Counted from the stretch's first letter, positions 8,447-18,917 are shown. The stretch: DNA of 64,000 nt from Sulfuricurvum sp. (GCF_028713855.1 NZ_JAQTNN010000006.1:108835-172834), one strand, 5' to 3'. Notes: generated from the letters alone by a model not told the origin. Numbers and translations are program-made.

Positions 8447-9727
8447 ATGCATATAATCTCTCAGTATTTTCCTGATATTCAAAAATGTGTAGACGATTTT
8501 AGTATCAATGTGGAGAGTATACAATTTAACCCCGCAAACGATTTTCTCTACACCCATGTAATCGCCGAACAGAAAAAACTCCTTTTGGCACTCCTCCTTT
8601 CGAACTCGAAAGAGGAAATCGATCAAAATACCAAAATACTCGTATATTATACGATCGAAAACGACATCTCTTATCTGTTTCTCTACAGTGAACTTATTAC
8701 GATCGTCCGTAAGCTCCTCGGTATTCTTGTCGAAAAACAAAAGTTGCAACACATTGATTCAATCAATCGCTATTTTTCGGAGCATGAAGATCGGATTACC
8801 TCGTTGTATCTACAGAGATTTTTAAATCAGCTCACCCTTAAAAATACTCTTCGCCTCTCCCATATCGCCCTGATGCCGGAAAAGAAGTTCATGGTTCATT
8901 ATGAAAGTCACATCCAATGGATACTTAATCTCATTATCTATATACAAAAAAACGAATTTAATAACCCTCCTCCTGAACTCAATCCAAACCTCTGTGAATT
9001 CGGACGATGGATGAACAGTTCGACAACCTCATACCTTCTCTCAACCTCCCATTTCAAAGTGATCGAACAGCTCCATGTCAATCTTCATGATTTGGCTGCG
9101 AATGTTATCAATTACTGCAAGAATAAATTGGCACGTCCGGCAACCCTTATCCATCTGATGCAGCGGATTGATTATTATTCACTCGAAATAGGAAATGAAA
9201 TTGCCTTTCTCAATGAAATCGAAGAGAGCGCCAAAGATCCTCTTACCCATTTATTGACCCGTCGGCTATTCAATAAAATCATGCTGAATAAGTTGGATAT
9301 CTCCAAAGCAACGGGAAGAGAATTTACGCTCATGATGTGTGACTTGGACCATTTCAAAGCGATCAATGATACCTATGGTCATGCGGTAGGGGATATAGTG
9401 CTCAAACATTTTTCAGGTATTTTGGAACAAACGCTTCGAAAATCCGACTATATTTTCCGCTTTGGCGGAGAAGAGTTTATGATTTTACTTCCCACAACAA
9501 ACAAAGAAGATGCTATTGCTCTGGCTAAAAAAGTGTGTGATGCAACGGCGTCTAGCGACCTTATTGTTGAGAATCTATCCCTCCGATATACCGTCAGTAT
9601 CGGAACAGTTGTGGTTTTAATAGATAATACCATACCCATAAATCAGGCAACAATTGATCAGTATATTGCTCAAGTTGACGAAAAACTCTATCTGGCTAAA
9701 GAGAGAGGCCGAAACCGCGTCGAGTAG
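8447..9727 (+). CDS. Diguanylate cyclase with CZB-like zinc-sensing domain
   Basis: A 426-residue cytoplasmic protein. An N-terminal helical region (1-140) of unknown type is followed by a CZB-like segment at about 145-230 (HIQWILNLIIYI, then CEFGRWM, then HFKVIEQLHVNLHD), matching the His/Cys pattern of zinc-binding CZB domains as in E. coli DgcZ. The GGDEF domain (about 265-425) has DPLTHLLTRRLF, DLDHFKAINDTYGHAVGD and the active-site motif GGEEF, so it should make c-di-GMP. No RxxD inhibitory site is evident before GGEEF. It is the first of a run of four c-di-GMP genes. Confidence 0.9.
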   Translation: MHIISQYFPDIQKCVDDFSINVESIQFNPANDFLYTHVIAEQKKLLLALLLSNSKEEIDQNTKILVYYTIENDISYLFLYSELITIVRKLLGILVEKQKLQHIDSINRYFSEHEDRITSLYLQRFLNQLTLKNTLRLSHIALMPEKKFMVHYESHIQWILNLIIYIQKNEFNNPPPELNPNLCEFGRWMNSSTTSYLLSTSHFKVIEQLHVNLHDLAANVINYCKNKLARPATLIHLMQRIDYYSLEIGNEIAFLNEIEESAKDPLTHLLTRRLFNKIMLNKLDISKATGREFTLMMCDLDHFKAINDTYGHAVGDIVLKHFSGILEQTLRKSDYIFRFGGEEFMILLPTTNKEDAIALAKKVCDATASSDLIVENLSLRYTVSIGTVVVLIDNTIPINQATIDQYIAQVDEKLYLAKERGRNRVE

Positions 9728-9736
9728 CACTCCCTT

Positions 9737-12661
9737 TTATCCAAGGAGTTTCTCAAACTCCTCAGCACGTACCGGCGGGCTTTTGAAATACCCTTGGTAC
9801 ATCGTACACCCTTTCTCTTTGAGAAAGTCAATTTGCTCAATTCGCTCCGTCCCCTCAGCCAATACCTGAAATCCTAACGCCTGTCCCATCGCAATAATTG
9901 CCGTAACAATCGCCATATCATCGGTTTCAAACGGGATATCATCCACGAAACTTTTATCAATTTTTAACACATCGATAGGGAACCGCTTCAAATACGCAAG
10001 AGAGGAATACCCCGTACCAAAATCATCGATAGCGAGCCGTATTCCGTACGCCCGAAGTGCATGAAGCATTGCCACCGCTTCCTCTTCACGCTGCATCAAT
10101 GCGCTCTCTGTGAGTTCCAGTTCCAACCGATCGGCTGGATAGCCGCTTTTTTCAAGTGCAGCCTCAACCATTTCCGGAATATTTTGATGACGCACCTGAT
10201 GAGCCGAAAGATTCACCGCCAATGTCAACCTATGCCCCTCATCGAGCCAGATTTTTCCCTGTCTGCACGTCTCATTCAACACCCATTCGCCTATCTCGCC
10301 GATCAGTCCCGTTTCCTCGGCAATCGGGATAAATTCCAACGGAGAAATCAATCCTCTCAACGGATCATTCCACCGTATCAGCGCTTCGGCTCCCACAATC
10401 CGCCCGGTTGCAATATGAACCTGAGGCTGATAATAGACTTCAAACTCCTGATTGATGATAGCTCGGCGAAGACGTGTCTCACACTCGATCCGCTTGCGTG
10501 CCGAATCGGTTAGCTCATCCGTGTAATACCGGTAAACTCCGCGCCCCTCCGATTTGGCTTTATACAACGCCGCATCCGCATTCTGAAGAAGGCTAGCCGA
10601 ATCCTTTCCGTTATCCGGGAAAACGGCAATACCGACACTTGAGCCGATATGGATTACTTCCCCTCCTGAAAGCCGATATTCCTGTGCCAATGCACCGATC
10701 ATCTCCTCAGCCAGCTTTCCGGCATCTTCAGGACGGACGGTATTTTCAATAACTACCGCAAATTCATCTCCGCCTAAACGGGAAATCATATCCCCCTCAC
10801 GAAGCCTTTCCAAAAAACGTTGTGAGACCATCTGAAGCAACTCGTCTCCCGCACCATGACCATAACTGTCATTGATATCTTTGAATCGGTCCAAATCGAA
10901 CATCAATAATGAAATCTCACTCTGATGCCGTTTCGCTTTTTCGATCGAATTATGCAGATGAGACTGAAAGAGAGCACGATTTGCAAGACCGGTCAGAGGA
11001 TCATAATTAGCCAATGTCTCGAGACGCTCTTCATAAAGTTTACGCTCAGTAATATTGCGTGCTATTCCTAGCAACCCGTTTATAGCACCTGAAGCATCTC
11101 GTATCGGGGCTTTTGTTACCTCGAACGTCCCCTCATAACTCCCATCGGCAAACTTCAAATACTCTTCATTATTTCGAGGCCTCCCTGCACTGATTGTCGC
11201 TTTATCATTGTCACGAAAAAACTCTGCTAATGCCGAATCAACAAAATCAAAATCGGTTTTACCGATAATTTCAGACTCTTTTGCTCCAAAAAATCGCTCA
11301 AACGTAGTATTACAGGCCATATAAACACCGTCTAGATCTTTCGAAAAAATAAGATCCGGAATATTGTCTAAAAGGGTACGCAAAAACGTCTTTTGTTGTG
11401 ATAGTGCAATCTGCTGATCCCGCAGATCCTGTTCCGCTCGCTTTTGATCGGAAATGTCTCGATACACGGCAATCATATGCGGAATATCCGAAAGACTAAT
11501 CGCAACGACATTCACCCTTACATCATACAAACTTCCATCTTTTCTGCGATGGATGGTCTCAAAGCTGTCTCGTCCATCACGTGCTATGGCCGCAATATGG
11601 CTACGTGTTTCTTCCGGTGTTTCAATTGCACAGTAATCAGGTATATACAATTCAGCAAACTCATCAGCCGTATATCCCAATTGGGTGTAAGCCGCTTCAT
11701 TAAACTCTATCGCCTCCATCGTAACGTTGTCCAAAAGAACGATACCATCTGGAAGTGCTTCCAACAGTTTACGCAGTTTCAATGCATTTTTTTCAATAGA
11801 CTTTTTTTCATCCTGAAGCTGATGCTTGCGTTCATCCATCTGGCTAATCGTATTATTCTTTTGATCGATCACCCGCATCAAAAATTCAAAATAAGCACCG
11901 TGAACGGCATGCAGTACATCATGGCGACTCAACAATCCGACAAGATTTCCCCTCTCATCCTCTACGATCAGTTCATGAACACCGTGTTCTTCCATCAGCG
12001 CCGCAGCTTCCGGCAAAGGGATATCTTTTCGTATAATCTGAAAATCACGATGAATGAGTTTTGCAACGGTTACATCGCACGATTCTTTTTCGTGAGCGCA
12101 CCAATGGGCAATATCACGCTCGGTTATAAGCCCTACCGGATGATTCCCGTCCAATACCACCGCATAATCGCATTTACGTTCTTTCATCGATCCCGCTGCT
12201 TCGACAAGTGAAGTATCAAGCCGAACCATAAGCGGCGATTCGCTCATTGCTTCAGAAACCGTTTTAAACTTACTCAGCTGTTCAAATCCAATATGGCGGA
12301 GGAAATCCCCCTCACTTACAACCCCGGTAAATCTACCGTTGGAATCAATAACAACCAAATGACGATATTTTTTTTCTTCCATCATCGTATAAGCATCATG
12401 CAAATAGAGGCTCTCATCGACGCATAAAGGCTTCGCTGTCATTACCGCAAACAAAGGACTCTGCAAATCGATTGCCTCGGCAACCACACGAAGCGCATCA
12501 TGTTCGGTAAAAATTCCGATCGGACAGTTTTCATCATTGACGATGACAATGGAGCTGATTGCGTGTTCTGCCATAATCTCGAGCGCTTTGGCAATGGTTT
12601 GGGTGGATTGTAACGTAAACGCTGTATCCGATACAATCGATTTTAGAGTAATAAACTTCAT
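9737..12661 (-). CDS. CBS-PAS-GGDEF-EAL dual c-di-GMP protein
   Basis: At 974 residues this is the largest protein in the window. Four CBS repeats fill about 1-255 (each ending with patterns like GIFTEHDALR, GVVSEGDFLR, GLITERDIA, GLLSRHDVL). A coiled linker at about 265-295 leads to two PAS domains (about 295-410 and 425-535). The GGDEF domain (540-705) keeps an intact RLGGDEF and the EAL domain (715-970) keeps EALIRW, ELTESALM and DDFGTGYSSLAYL, so both cyclase and phosphodiesterase sites look complete. CBS repeats usually bind adenine nucleotides, so it may link energy charge to c-di-GMP. Its start touches the stop of the next upstream gene, making a two-gene operon. Confidence 0.93.
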   Translation of the reverse strand: MKFITLKSIVSDTAFTLQSTQTIAKALEIMAEHAISSIVIVNDENCPIGIFTEHDALRVVAEAIDLQSPLFAVMTAKPLCVDESLYLHDAYTMMEEKKYRHLVVIDSNGRFTGVVSEGDFLRHIGFEQLSKFKTVSEAMSESPLMVRLDTSLVEAAGSMKERKCDYAVVLDGNHPVGLITERDIAHWCAHEKESCDVTVAKLIHRDFQIIRKDIPLPEAAALMEEHGVHELIVEDERGNLVGLLSRHDVLHAVHGAYFEFLMRVIDQKNNTISQMDERKHQLQDEKKSIEKNALKLRKLLEALPDGIVLLDNVTMEAIEFNEAAYTQLGYTADEFAELYIPDYCAIETPEETRSHIAAIARDGRDSFETIHRRKDGSLYDVRVNVVAISLSDIPHMIAVYRDISDQKRAEQDLRDQQIALSQQKTFLRTLLDNIPDLIFSKDLDGVYMACNTTFERFFGAKESEIIGKTDFDFVDSALAEFFRDNDKATISAGRPRNNEEYLKFADGSYEGTFEVTKAPIRDASGAINGLLGIARNITERKLYEERLETLANYDPLTGLANRALFQSHLHNSIEKAKRHQSEISLLMFDLDRFKDINDSYGHGAGDELLQMVSQRFLERLREGDMISRLGGDEFAVVIENTVRPEDAGKLAEEMIGALAQEYRLSGGEVIHIGSSVGIAVFPDNGKDSASLLQNADAALYKAKSEGRGVYRYYTDELTDSARKRIECETRLRRAIINQEFEVYYQPQVHIATGRIVGAEALIRWNDPLRGLISPLEFIPIAEETGLIGEIGEWVLNETCRQGKIWLDEGHRLTLAVNLSAHQVRHQNIPEMVEAALEKSGYPADRLELELTESALMQREEEAVAMLHALRAYGIRLAIDDFGTGYSSLAYLKRFPIDVLKIDKSFVDDIPFETDDMAIVTAIIAMGQALGFQVLAEGTERIEQIDFLKEKGCTMYQGYFKSPPVRAEEFEKLLG

Positions 12662-13995
12662 TAGCGCGCTTCACACGCTATCGTACAATTTCGTCCCGCA
12701 TCTTTGGCCGCATACATCGCACTATCCGCCCGTTCAATGGCGCTTTGAATCGTATCGTCTGCAGCCACTTCGGTGATGCCGATACTGCACGTCACCCGCC
12801 CGGCGCCATCAAACGCTTGCGTCTCAATAAGTGAGCGAATTTTTTCACCGACGCCGAATGCTTCATCGCACCCTGCATTTCGTAACAACAAAACAAACTC
12901 CTCGCCGCCCCAGCGAGCGAACATATCAGCTTCACGTACCGTAGAGCTGACCAAAGCGGCAAAATGCTTAAGGACAAAATCGCCGATATTGTGACCGTAG
13001 GTATCATTAACCTGTTTAAAATGATCCAAATCTATCATCACCAATGCGAGTTTTGTCGCATGACGTTTCACCATAGAGATCTCTTTCACAAATAATTCGG
13101 TAAACATATGGCGATTATGGACATCGGTAAGAGAATCTTTGGTCGCAAGTTCGGACAAATGACGATTGCGCTGTTGAAGAATCTGAGTAATCTCTTCAAA
13201 CTGCCGAAAATGGTCCTGCATCAACTGCGACCATCGGAGATAGGTACGTGAGATCAAATCTTGCTGGGTCACAATTCCAACCACATGCTGATCGTCATTG
13301 GTGACAACAATCCGTTTAAAAGAGCGCTTGCGCAGGTATTCAAGCCCTTCGTTGATGGAAGATTTATCGCTGAGGGTCTCAACCGGAGAAGACATCACTT
13401 CCGATACACGCATCTCTTCATTTTTGGCTTCTCCGATAAATTTCAGAATATCTTTGGAAGTGAGAATTCCGACCGCATTGTTCCCTTCCTGAATAATCAC
13501 GCAATCGCTGAGAGCGTCTTTCATGTAATCCAATATTTCCGCCATCGATGCATCGGGAGTGAAACTTTTAAACCCATATTTTTTCTCGAATATGGTCGAA
13601 AGCTGGAGTGAATCCAAAATAACTTGAGGATCAACACTCGCGACAATATCGCTGTTGGTAACCAGTCCGTAAAGACTCCCGTCTTGGTTGCACACACAAA
13701 TATGTTCGTCAACATCATCGGTGAGATTAAGGGCGTTGATGATATTACTATCTTTCTCAATCACGGGAAGAGAGCGTAACGGTACTTGAGACAGAGGGGT
13801 TGAGAAAGGAGTTCCATCCCGTTTTAACCGAATAATATCTTTCGTTGAAAGGATATAATAAACCGTTTTATTTACCACCACGATACTGCGATGATTATGT
13901 TCATGCATTTTATTCAGGGCATCTTGAATGGTGTTTTGAATCGTTACCGTTATGACATTCGTGCTTGCAATTAGCCCAAGTGTGGGGAAAAACAT
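12661..13995 (-). CDS. CBS-GGDEF diguanylate cyclase
   Basis: A 444-residue protein with four CBS-like repeats (about 5-265), the last ones clear in GILTSKDILKFIG and VGIVTQQDLISR. A short coiled linker and a GGDEF domain (285-440) follow, with DSLTDVHNRHMF, DLDHFKQVNDTYGHNIGDFVL and active motif RWGGEEF. It directly precedes the larger CBS-PAS-GGDEF-EAL gene, and the two share one base at 12661. The paired CBS input suggests that the two proteins answer the same ligand, or form heteromers. The N-terminus MFFPTLGL has no signal peptide. Confidence 0.93.
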   Translation of the reverse strand: MFFPTLGLIASTNVITVTIQNTIQDALNKMHEHNHRSIVVVNKTVYYILSTKDIIRLKRDGTPFSTPLSQVPLRSLPVIEKDSNIINALNLTDDVDEHICVCNQDGSLYGLVTNSDIVASVDPQVILDSLQLSTIFEKKYGFKSFTPDASMAEILDYMKDALSDCVIIQEGNNAVGILTSKDILKFIGEAKNEEMRVSEVMSSPVETLSDKSSINEGLEYLRKRSFKRIVVTNDDQHVVGIVTQQDLISRTYLRWSQLMQDHFRQFEEITQILQQRNRHLSELATKDSLTDVHNRHMFTELFVKEISMVKRHATKLALVMIDLDHFKQVNDTYGHNIGDFVLKHFAALVSSTVREADMFARWGGEEFVLLLRNAGCDEAFGVGEKIRSLIETQAFDGAGRVTCSIGITEVAADDTIQSAIERADSAMYAAKDAGRNCTIACEAR

Positions 13996-14221
13996 CCTCT
14001 CTCCTCTTCTTTAATCTCTTTATTATACCGCTTGATATCTCAAAAGTTAGCGAAAATATCAAAAGTCGCTTAATGTCCAAATAATATACAACGTAATATA
14101 ATCCATAAAATTAATCAAGGATATCGCCTGTTCCCATGAGTTCCCGCATGTTCTTTGCCCTTTATATCGGTTGCATTGTCCCATTGCCGTACCCCGGTTC
14201 TCATTCCAATACCCCTGTTTG

Positions 14222-15550
14222 ATGGAATTTTTAGCAATCCCGTCTCTCGTTTTTGTTTTAGCCCTATGGGTTGCCCACTCACTTATTCTCAATCGCCGTC
14301 TCATTCAAAATCAAAAACGGTATCATCAATTTTTCAATGACTCTCCCGTAGCGCTTATCGTCATTGATCAAGAGTATCGTATTATCGAATGGAATCAGAC
14401 TGCCGAAGCAATTTTCGGTTGGGAAAGCGGCGAAGGATTAGGGGAAGAGATTCTGGAGCTTATCGTCCCCAATTTTGATAAAGCCCATGTTACAAATATC
14501 CTCCAAAAAGCTGCTTCCGAGGGGATCAGTTACTCCAAAAATTACAATATTACCAAACACGGCAATGAAATTTTTTGCGAATGGCGCAACCGGCTGCTCG
14601 AAGGAGGACAAGGGGAAATTCTATGTATGGCTCAAGATATCACCGTCTCCCAAAAAACCCTTGATGAGCTTAATAAACGCTCCACTGCATTAGAGAGTGC
14701 CGGGGATGCGATCTTCTATACCGACGATAAAGGGCTTATTGAATTTGCCAACCGGAGCTTTTTCGCCCTCGCGCTTAACGATCAAAATCAATTATACGGA
14801 ACCCACATCGGTAAATATCTCTTCAAAGAGCGGCTCGCGTTTAACACTATCCTCTCTTCCTTCGATCCCGACCATACATGGAGAGGTACCCTCTCTAAAC
14901 CTTCCGGTTCCGACGATAAAATACTAAGTGTCACTATCACCGCGATCTACCATCGCAATCGTCTTGTCAGCTATGTTGCTAACCTCCATGATATTACCAA
15001 AATCACTTCTCATCTGGATGTACTGAACCATCGTGTACAACACGATCCCCTTACGGGTGCAGTAAACCGCTCCGCGATGAACGATCGGCTTCACCATGCC
15101 ATTTCACGTGCCCGACGGACGCAGCAAAAAATAGCCCTCTTTTTTGTCGACATGAATGATTTCAAACGGGTCAATGACTGTTACGGTCACGAAGCAGGAG
15201 ACCGGTTATTACAAAATGTCTCGAAAAATCTCCTCTCCTGCCTGCGCAACAGTGATACGGTGTGCCGCTATGGAGGGGATGAGTTTATCGTTATGATCGA
15301 AGAGATTAAAAGCGAGGAGCATTTGCAAACGATCCGGGACACGATCAATGCAGCTATTAGCGAACCGATTCTTCTGGATGCATCAACAACGCTCCGGGCA
15401 CGTGCCAGTATCGGAATGGCACTCTATCCGGATCATGCTACTGACAGCGACACACTGATCAAAGCTGCGGATATGGCGATGTATGAAGAAAAAAAGAAGA
15501 AAATCAGCGAACAGGCACCAATACTTTGCGCTGACAATCACAATCACTAA
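14222..15550 (+). CDS. Membrane-anchored PAS-PAS-GGDEF protein
   Basis: The preferred start is ATG 14222, giving 442 residues: a single N-terminal membrane helix (FLAIPSLVFVLALWVAHSLI), PAS 1 (about 35-145, AEAIFGWESGEGLGEEILELIVP), PAS 2 (about 160-270) and a GGDEF domain (about 275-435) with DPLTGAVNRSAM, DMNDFKRVNDCYGHEAGD and RYGGDEF. The ORF track uses TTG 14171, adding 17 residues that interrupt nothing but look unnatural. A 28-codon ORF (14136-14222) ends in TGATG over this start and may be a coupling leader, although it has no good ribosome site. The 3' end overlaps the convergent gene by 47 bases. Confidence 0.88.
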   Translation: MEFLAIPSLVFVLALWVAHSLILNRRLIQNQKRYHQFFNDSPVALIVIDQEYRIIEWNQTAEAIFGWESGEGLGEEILELIVPNFDKAHVTNILQKAASEGISYSKNYNITKHGNEIFCEWRNRLLEGGQGEILCMAQDITVSQKTLDELNKRSTALESAGDAIFYTDDKGLIEFANRSFFALALNDQNQLYGTHIGKYLFKERLAFNTILSSFDPDHTWRGTLSKPSGSDDKILSVTITAIYHRNRLVSYVANLHDITKITSHLDVLNHRVQHDPLTGAVNRSAMNDRLHHAISRARRTQQKIALFFVDMNDFKRVNDCYGHEAGDRLLQNVSKNLLSCLRNSDTVCRYGGDEFIVMIEEIKSEEHLQTIRDTINAAISEPILLDASTTLRARASIGMALYPDHATDSDTLIKAADMAMYEEKKKKISEQAPILCADNHNH

Positions 15551-15860
15551 AATAGACCCATCGTTCCTCATAAACCGGTTGTGGAGCATAAATTACGGGA
15601 GCCGGAGTCGAAACGCTCTGAACATAAGTCACATTCTCTCGGTTTGGCTCAGAAAGCACGTACCCTAACATCCCTCCGATCACGAGGGGGACAACCCAGT
15701 TCCCACCGTTGTGATGGTAATTTCCACGATTGTCATGACTATAATGCTGGATTGGAACATACCGTCCTCCTCGGTCATTATCATGACGATCAGCATATGC
15801 CGAAACCGATAAAATCATAACCGCACTTAAAACAGCGCTGATAGAACGTAATGCTTTCAT
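15504..15860 (-). CDS. Small exported Gly/His-rich protein
   Basis: A 118-residue protein with a signal peptide (MKALRSISAVLSAVMILSVSAYA) and a His/Asn/Gly-rich stretch (DRHDNDRGGRYVPIQHYSHD). A hydrophobic glycine-zipper-like segment follows (VVPLVIGGMLGYVLS), and the tail ends in WVYFSDCDCQRKVLVPV. It resembles small envelope proteins with a glycine zipper; no function is known to me. AGGAGT precedes the ATG. The coding region overlaps the convergent PAS-GGDEF gene by 47 bases. Confidence 0.7.
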   Translation of the reverse strand: MKALRSISAVLSAVMILSVSAYADRHDNDRGGRYVPIQHYSHDNRGNYHHNGGNWVVPLVIGGMLGYVLSEPNRENVTYVQSVSTPAPVIYAPQPVYEERWVYFSDCDCQRKVLVPVR

Positions 15861-15982
15861 AGGATACTCCTATTGTTTAGATAGCGTTATCATGACATAT
15901 AAGTGTGAATCGATTGTGAAGATACAAAAATAGAGTGATTTGTTTATTATTCGATAAAATATGATCCATAATAGGAGTATAT

Positions 15983-16747
15983 ATGCGATCTTTTACTATT
16001 CTAACCGCTTCGGCTTTGCTTTTTTCTCTCTCTTGGGCTAATCCGCAATGTTACCTCGAAGGTTACCCCAACCTTGTCGCATCAGCAGATGAGAATGCGA
16101 TTGTTCTCAAAGACGGAACCCGTTTTTCCTACCATACAAAAGATTCAAAATCATCATGGGATGAAAAAATAAACCATGCTGACCTTGCGACACAAGTAGA
16201 GCAACACTACGATGCAGGTGGTTATGATACACCGCCGTCATACCTTTTTGATCCGGGACGTCTGCGCTACCAACCTTTTTTTCAAGCACTCTACGGCAAA
16301 GATCAAAAAGCCATTGAAAAGAATCTTGTCCACATTAACTGGCCGACATTAAAAGGAACCCTCAACCTCCCCGTGAACAAAGTGGGCGGAGTGGATAAAA
16401 AACTCTATGCAATCGGTCAAGAGATCTCAAAACTCCCTAAAAGTGACCGTATCTGGGCAGAAGGAGCAACAACCTACTGTTATCGGGTGATCCAAGATAC
16501 CGATCGGCTCTCTATGCACAGCTACGGTATCGCCATCGACCTCGCCCCGACCAAAACCCAATACTGGAAGGACGAAGCTCCATCAGAGACTGCTCACATC
16601 GGCTATCGCAACACAATGCCCGTATCTATCGTACGCATTTTTGAAAAATACGGTTTCATCTGGGGCGGACGATGGTATCACTATGATACGATGCATTTCG
16701 AGTATCGTCCTGAGCTCCTAGCACCGTCATGTGTAGCCAAAAATTGA
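15983..16747 (+). CDS. Periplasmic M15 family peptidase (VanY/CwlK-like)
   Basis: The 254-residue product starts with a signal peptide (MRSFTILTASALLFSLSWA). Its catalytic domain (about 150-250) has the M15 zinc-binding pattern: SMHSYGIAIDLAP (His and Asp ligands) and WYHYDTMHFEYRPE (catalytic Glu region and last His). Such enzymes cut peptide bonds in peptidoglycan side chains, as D-Ala-D-Ala or L-Ala-D-Glu peptidases; the exact bond cannot be told. AGGAG lies before the start. The deaminase gene begins at its stop codon. Confidence 0.85.
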   Translation: MRSFTILTASALLFSLSWANPQCYLEGYPNLVASADENAIVLKDGTRFSYHTKDSKSSWDEKINHADLATQVEQHYDAGGYDTPPSYLFDPGRLRYQPFFQALYGKDQKAIEKNLVHINWPTLKGTLNLPVNKVGGVDKKLYAIGQEISKLPKSDRIWAEGATTYCYRVIQDTDRLSMHSYGIAIDLAPTKTQYWKDEAPSETAHIGYRNTMPVSIVRIFEKYGFIWGGRWYHYDTMHFEYRPELLAPSCVAKN

Positions 16748-17205
16748 TGAATCACGGGATGCAAATCGCTTACGATGAAGCGATCAACGGTATGCACAAC
16801 AATGACGGAGGTCCTTTCGGAGCTGCCATTATCCACAACGGAGAAGTTGTCGCTTCCGCCCACAACGAAGTGCTACGAACCAACGATCCTACTGCCCATG
16901 CGGAGATCAATGCTATCCGCAAAGCCTCTCAGATTTTAGGACGCTTTGATCTTTCCGACTGTATCCTCTACACCACCTGCTATCCCTGTCCCATGTGTAT
17001 GGGCGCAATTCTCTGGGCACGGATTCCCGCTGTATACTATGGAGCTTCGAAGGCCGATGCCGCACGAGGCGGATTCGACGATAATCAGTTTTATACTCTT
17101 TTACAGCATCCGGATACCGCTCTCGATCTTCATCCTGTTGATACGGAAAAGACAAAAAAACTCTTCGATCTTTGGCTGGCTAAAAAGGATCGGATTCTCT
17201 ACTGA
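16747..17205 (+). CDS. guaD: Guanine deaminase (cytidine deaminase fold)
   Basis: A 152-residue enzyme of the CDA fold. Zinc ligands and catalytic Glu are in TAHAEINAIRKA and CYPCPMCMGAI. The sequence after them, VYYGASKADAARGGFDDNQFY, is characteristic of the small GuaD type, which hydrolyses guanine to xanthine, rather than of tRNA adenosine deaminase TadA. The ATG at 16747 overlaps the last base of the M15 gene stop, so I prefer it to the ORF-track start at 16729. A related nucleoside deaminase activity is possible. Confidence 0.82.
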   Translation: MNHGMQIAYDEAINGMHNNDGGPFGAAIIHNGEVVASAHNEVLRTNDPTAHAEINAIRKASQILGRFDLSDCILYTTCYPCPMCMGAILWARIPAVYYGASKADAARGGFDDNQFYTLLQHPDTALDLHPVDTEKTKKLFDLWLAKKDRILY

Positions 17206-17216
17206 TCGTTAATGTG

Positions 17217-17240
17217 ACCTTATTGTAACCATAAGGTTTT
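17217..17240 (+). terminator. Weak terminator-like hairpin
   Basis: ACCTTAT, a 7-base loop, then ATAAGGT and four Ts, just after the deaminase gene. The stem is AT-rich, so termination may be partial. Confidence 0.4.
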
Positions 17241-17273
17241 ACACTTCCGCACTTTTTAAAAAAGGTGCACCCT

Positions 17274-18917
17274 ATGGTTGCTAGGACCTCATTATCCTTA
17301 TTTTCACGTCTCTCCATACGACAAAAAATCACCCTTATTGTCGTTATGGCTCAACTCTTTGCCCTTTTAGCTATTAGTATCGGGGTCATCGGCATATTTT
17401 TATCCAACACCTCTTTAAAGACCATTCACACACAAAGTCTCCAACCGCTGCAAAATCTCCGTTCTTGTAAAAATGCCCTCGACAAAGAGATACTGCAAAG
17501 TGCGACAAACCTCTCAGAAGGGGTCGGAGATTTCGAATCAACTCTAATCTCTGTTCAAAAATCGCATCAACATTTCAATGAACAATGGAGTGCCTATAGC
17601 AAAGGTTCCAAAACTCCCGAAGAAATAAAACAGCTTCCAAAGGCAAAAGAGACCATCGATCGGGCAGATCGTTCGATCGTTTTGCTCGAAAAAGCGATAA
17701 AAGCAAAAGAGCTTATGAGTATTCTCGACCTCCTCCAAAGTGATTTTCCCTACAGTATCACTCCCGCGAGTGCAGAGCTTGATGGCCTGATTGAACTCCA
17801 AATCACGAATGCAAACAATCTCTATCTTGTTGCACAGGAAGAGTTCAAAAACATCCTGATCCTCATTGCCGTCATTTTTCCGCTCGGAATGGTGATTGTC
17901 TATTTTGTACTCCATTTTATCACCAAATATTTGCTCAAGAAAATTGCTAATTTGACTAAAATTGCCCAACATCTTCGATCAGGGGATTTACTGGAACGGA
18001 TTGATTCTAACGGAGATGATGAACTCTCAACTGCGGCAAAAGATATGAACGATTCAATGGAAGAGCTTCAAAAAATGGTTAACGGGATAAAATCTTCTTC
18101 CCAAAATAGCATCTCTTCCTCCGAAGAACTGAATAAAGTATGCACAATTATCAAAGGGCGACTCGAAGCGAGCGCAACGGACATATCTCAGACCCACACA
18201 CAAATCGTCACCCTGCAAGATATTGTGCAGCGCACTTCAAGTGCATCGGATGACACAAATATCAAAATTGATGAGGCCTCAACTCACCTCTCAAAAGCCA
18301 GCGGACAGATTTCACAGATGAATAATGATATTCAAGCCGTTGCCCAAACGCAACAAACCCTCTCTGAGGATCTTAAAACTCTCTCGACACAGGCTCAAGA
18401 GGTCAAAGGGGTTCTTGAAATCATAGGTGACATTGCCGATCAAACCAATCTTTTGGCCCTCAATGCCGCGATTGAAGCAGCACGGGCAGGTGAACACGGG
18501 CGTGGATTTGCCGTTGTCGCGGATGAAGTGCGTAAACTGGCGGAACGGACTCAAGAGAGTCTATCAAAAATCAATCACACCATCCGTACAATTGTAGAAG
18601 CCATTGTTAATACCAGCCAAAAAATGGACAAATCTGCCGAAGCAATTCTCATCGTCTCCAAAGACTCAAGTTCCGTTCAAATCATGATTAAAACCTCATC
18701 TTCTTTGATGAATATTGCAACCACAAGCGTTCATACTTCCAACATAGGACTCGCAAATATCAAAGAGGGGATGAATTTAATTTCATCGAAAATAGATTCG
18801 ATTAATGCAATCGCCTGCTCCAATACCACGAGTATCAGTTCCATAACCACGGTAGCCAACGGTATCGGAGAAAATACGGCGGAACTTAGTCATAAGCTTC
18901 AAAAATTTAGAACCTAA
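17274..18917 (+). CDS. Methyl-accepting chemotaxis protein
   Basis: A transmembrane chemoreceptor of 547 residues. The first membrane helix is at about 20-45 ([25 protein letters not shown]). A helical periplasmic domain of about 140 residues (four-helix-bundle type) precedes the second helix at about 190-215. A HAMP domain follows, then the signalling domain. The highly conserved tip is [42 protein letters not shown] in several motifs. Methylation sites cannot be placed reliably. I choose ATG 17274, with AAAGG nine bases upstream, over GTG 17265. There is no C-terminal CheR-tethering pentapeptide. Confidence 0.92.
   Translation: MVARTSLSLFSRLSIRQKITLIVVMAQLFALLAISIGVIGIFLSNTSLKTIHTQSLQPLQNLRSCKNALDKEILQSATNLSEGVGDFESTLISVQKSHQHFNEQWSAYSKGSKTPEEIKQLPKAKETIDRADRSIVLLEKAIKAKELMSILDLLQSDFPYSITPASAELDGLIELQITNANNLYLVAQEEFKNILILIAVIFPLGMVIVYFVLHFITKYLLKKIANLTKIAQHLRSGDLLERIDSNGDDELSTAAKDMNDSMEELQKMVNGIKSSSQNSISSSEELNKVCTIIKGRLEASATDISQTHTQIVTLQDIVQRTSSASDDTNIKIDEASTHLSKASGQISQMNNDIQAVAQTQQTLSEDLKTLSTQAQEVKGVLEIIGDIADQTNLLALNAAIEAARAGEHGRGFAVVADEVRKLAERTQESLSKINHTIRTIVEAIVNTSQKMDKSAEAILIVSKDSSSVQIMIKTSSSLMNIATTSVHTSNIGLANIKEGMNLISSKIDSINAIACSNTTSISSITTVANGIGENTAELSHKLQKFRT

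Noticed and set aside
14059-14304. 81-codon minus-strand ORF between the GGDEF genes
   Set aside because: Overlaps the start of the PAS-GGDEF gene, lacks any family feature and has no ribosome site.
15861-15982. AATAGGAGTAT inverted repeat between divergent genes as an operator
   Set aside because: The two halves are the ribosome binding sites of the two flanking genes, so the symmetry has a simple explanation.
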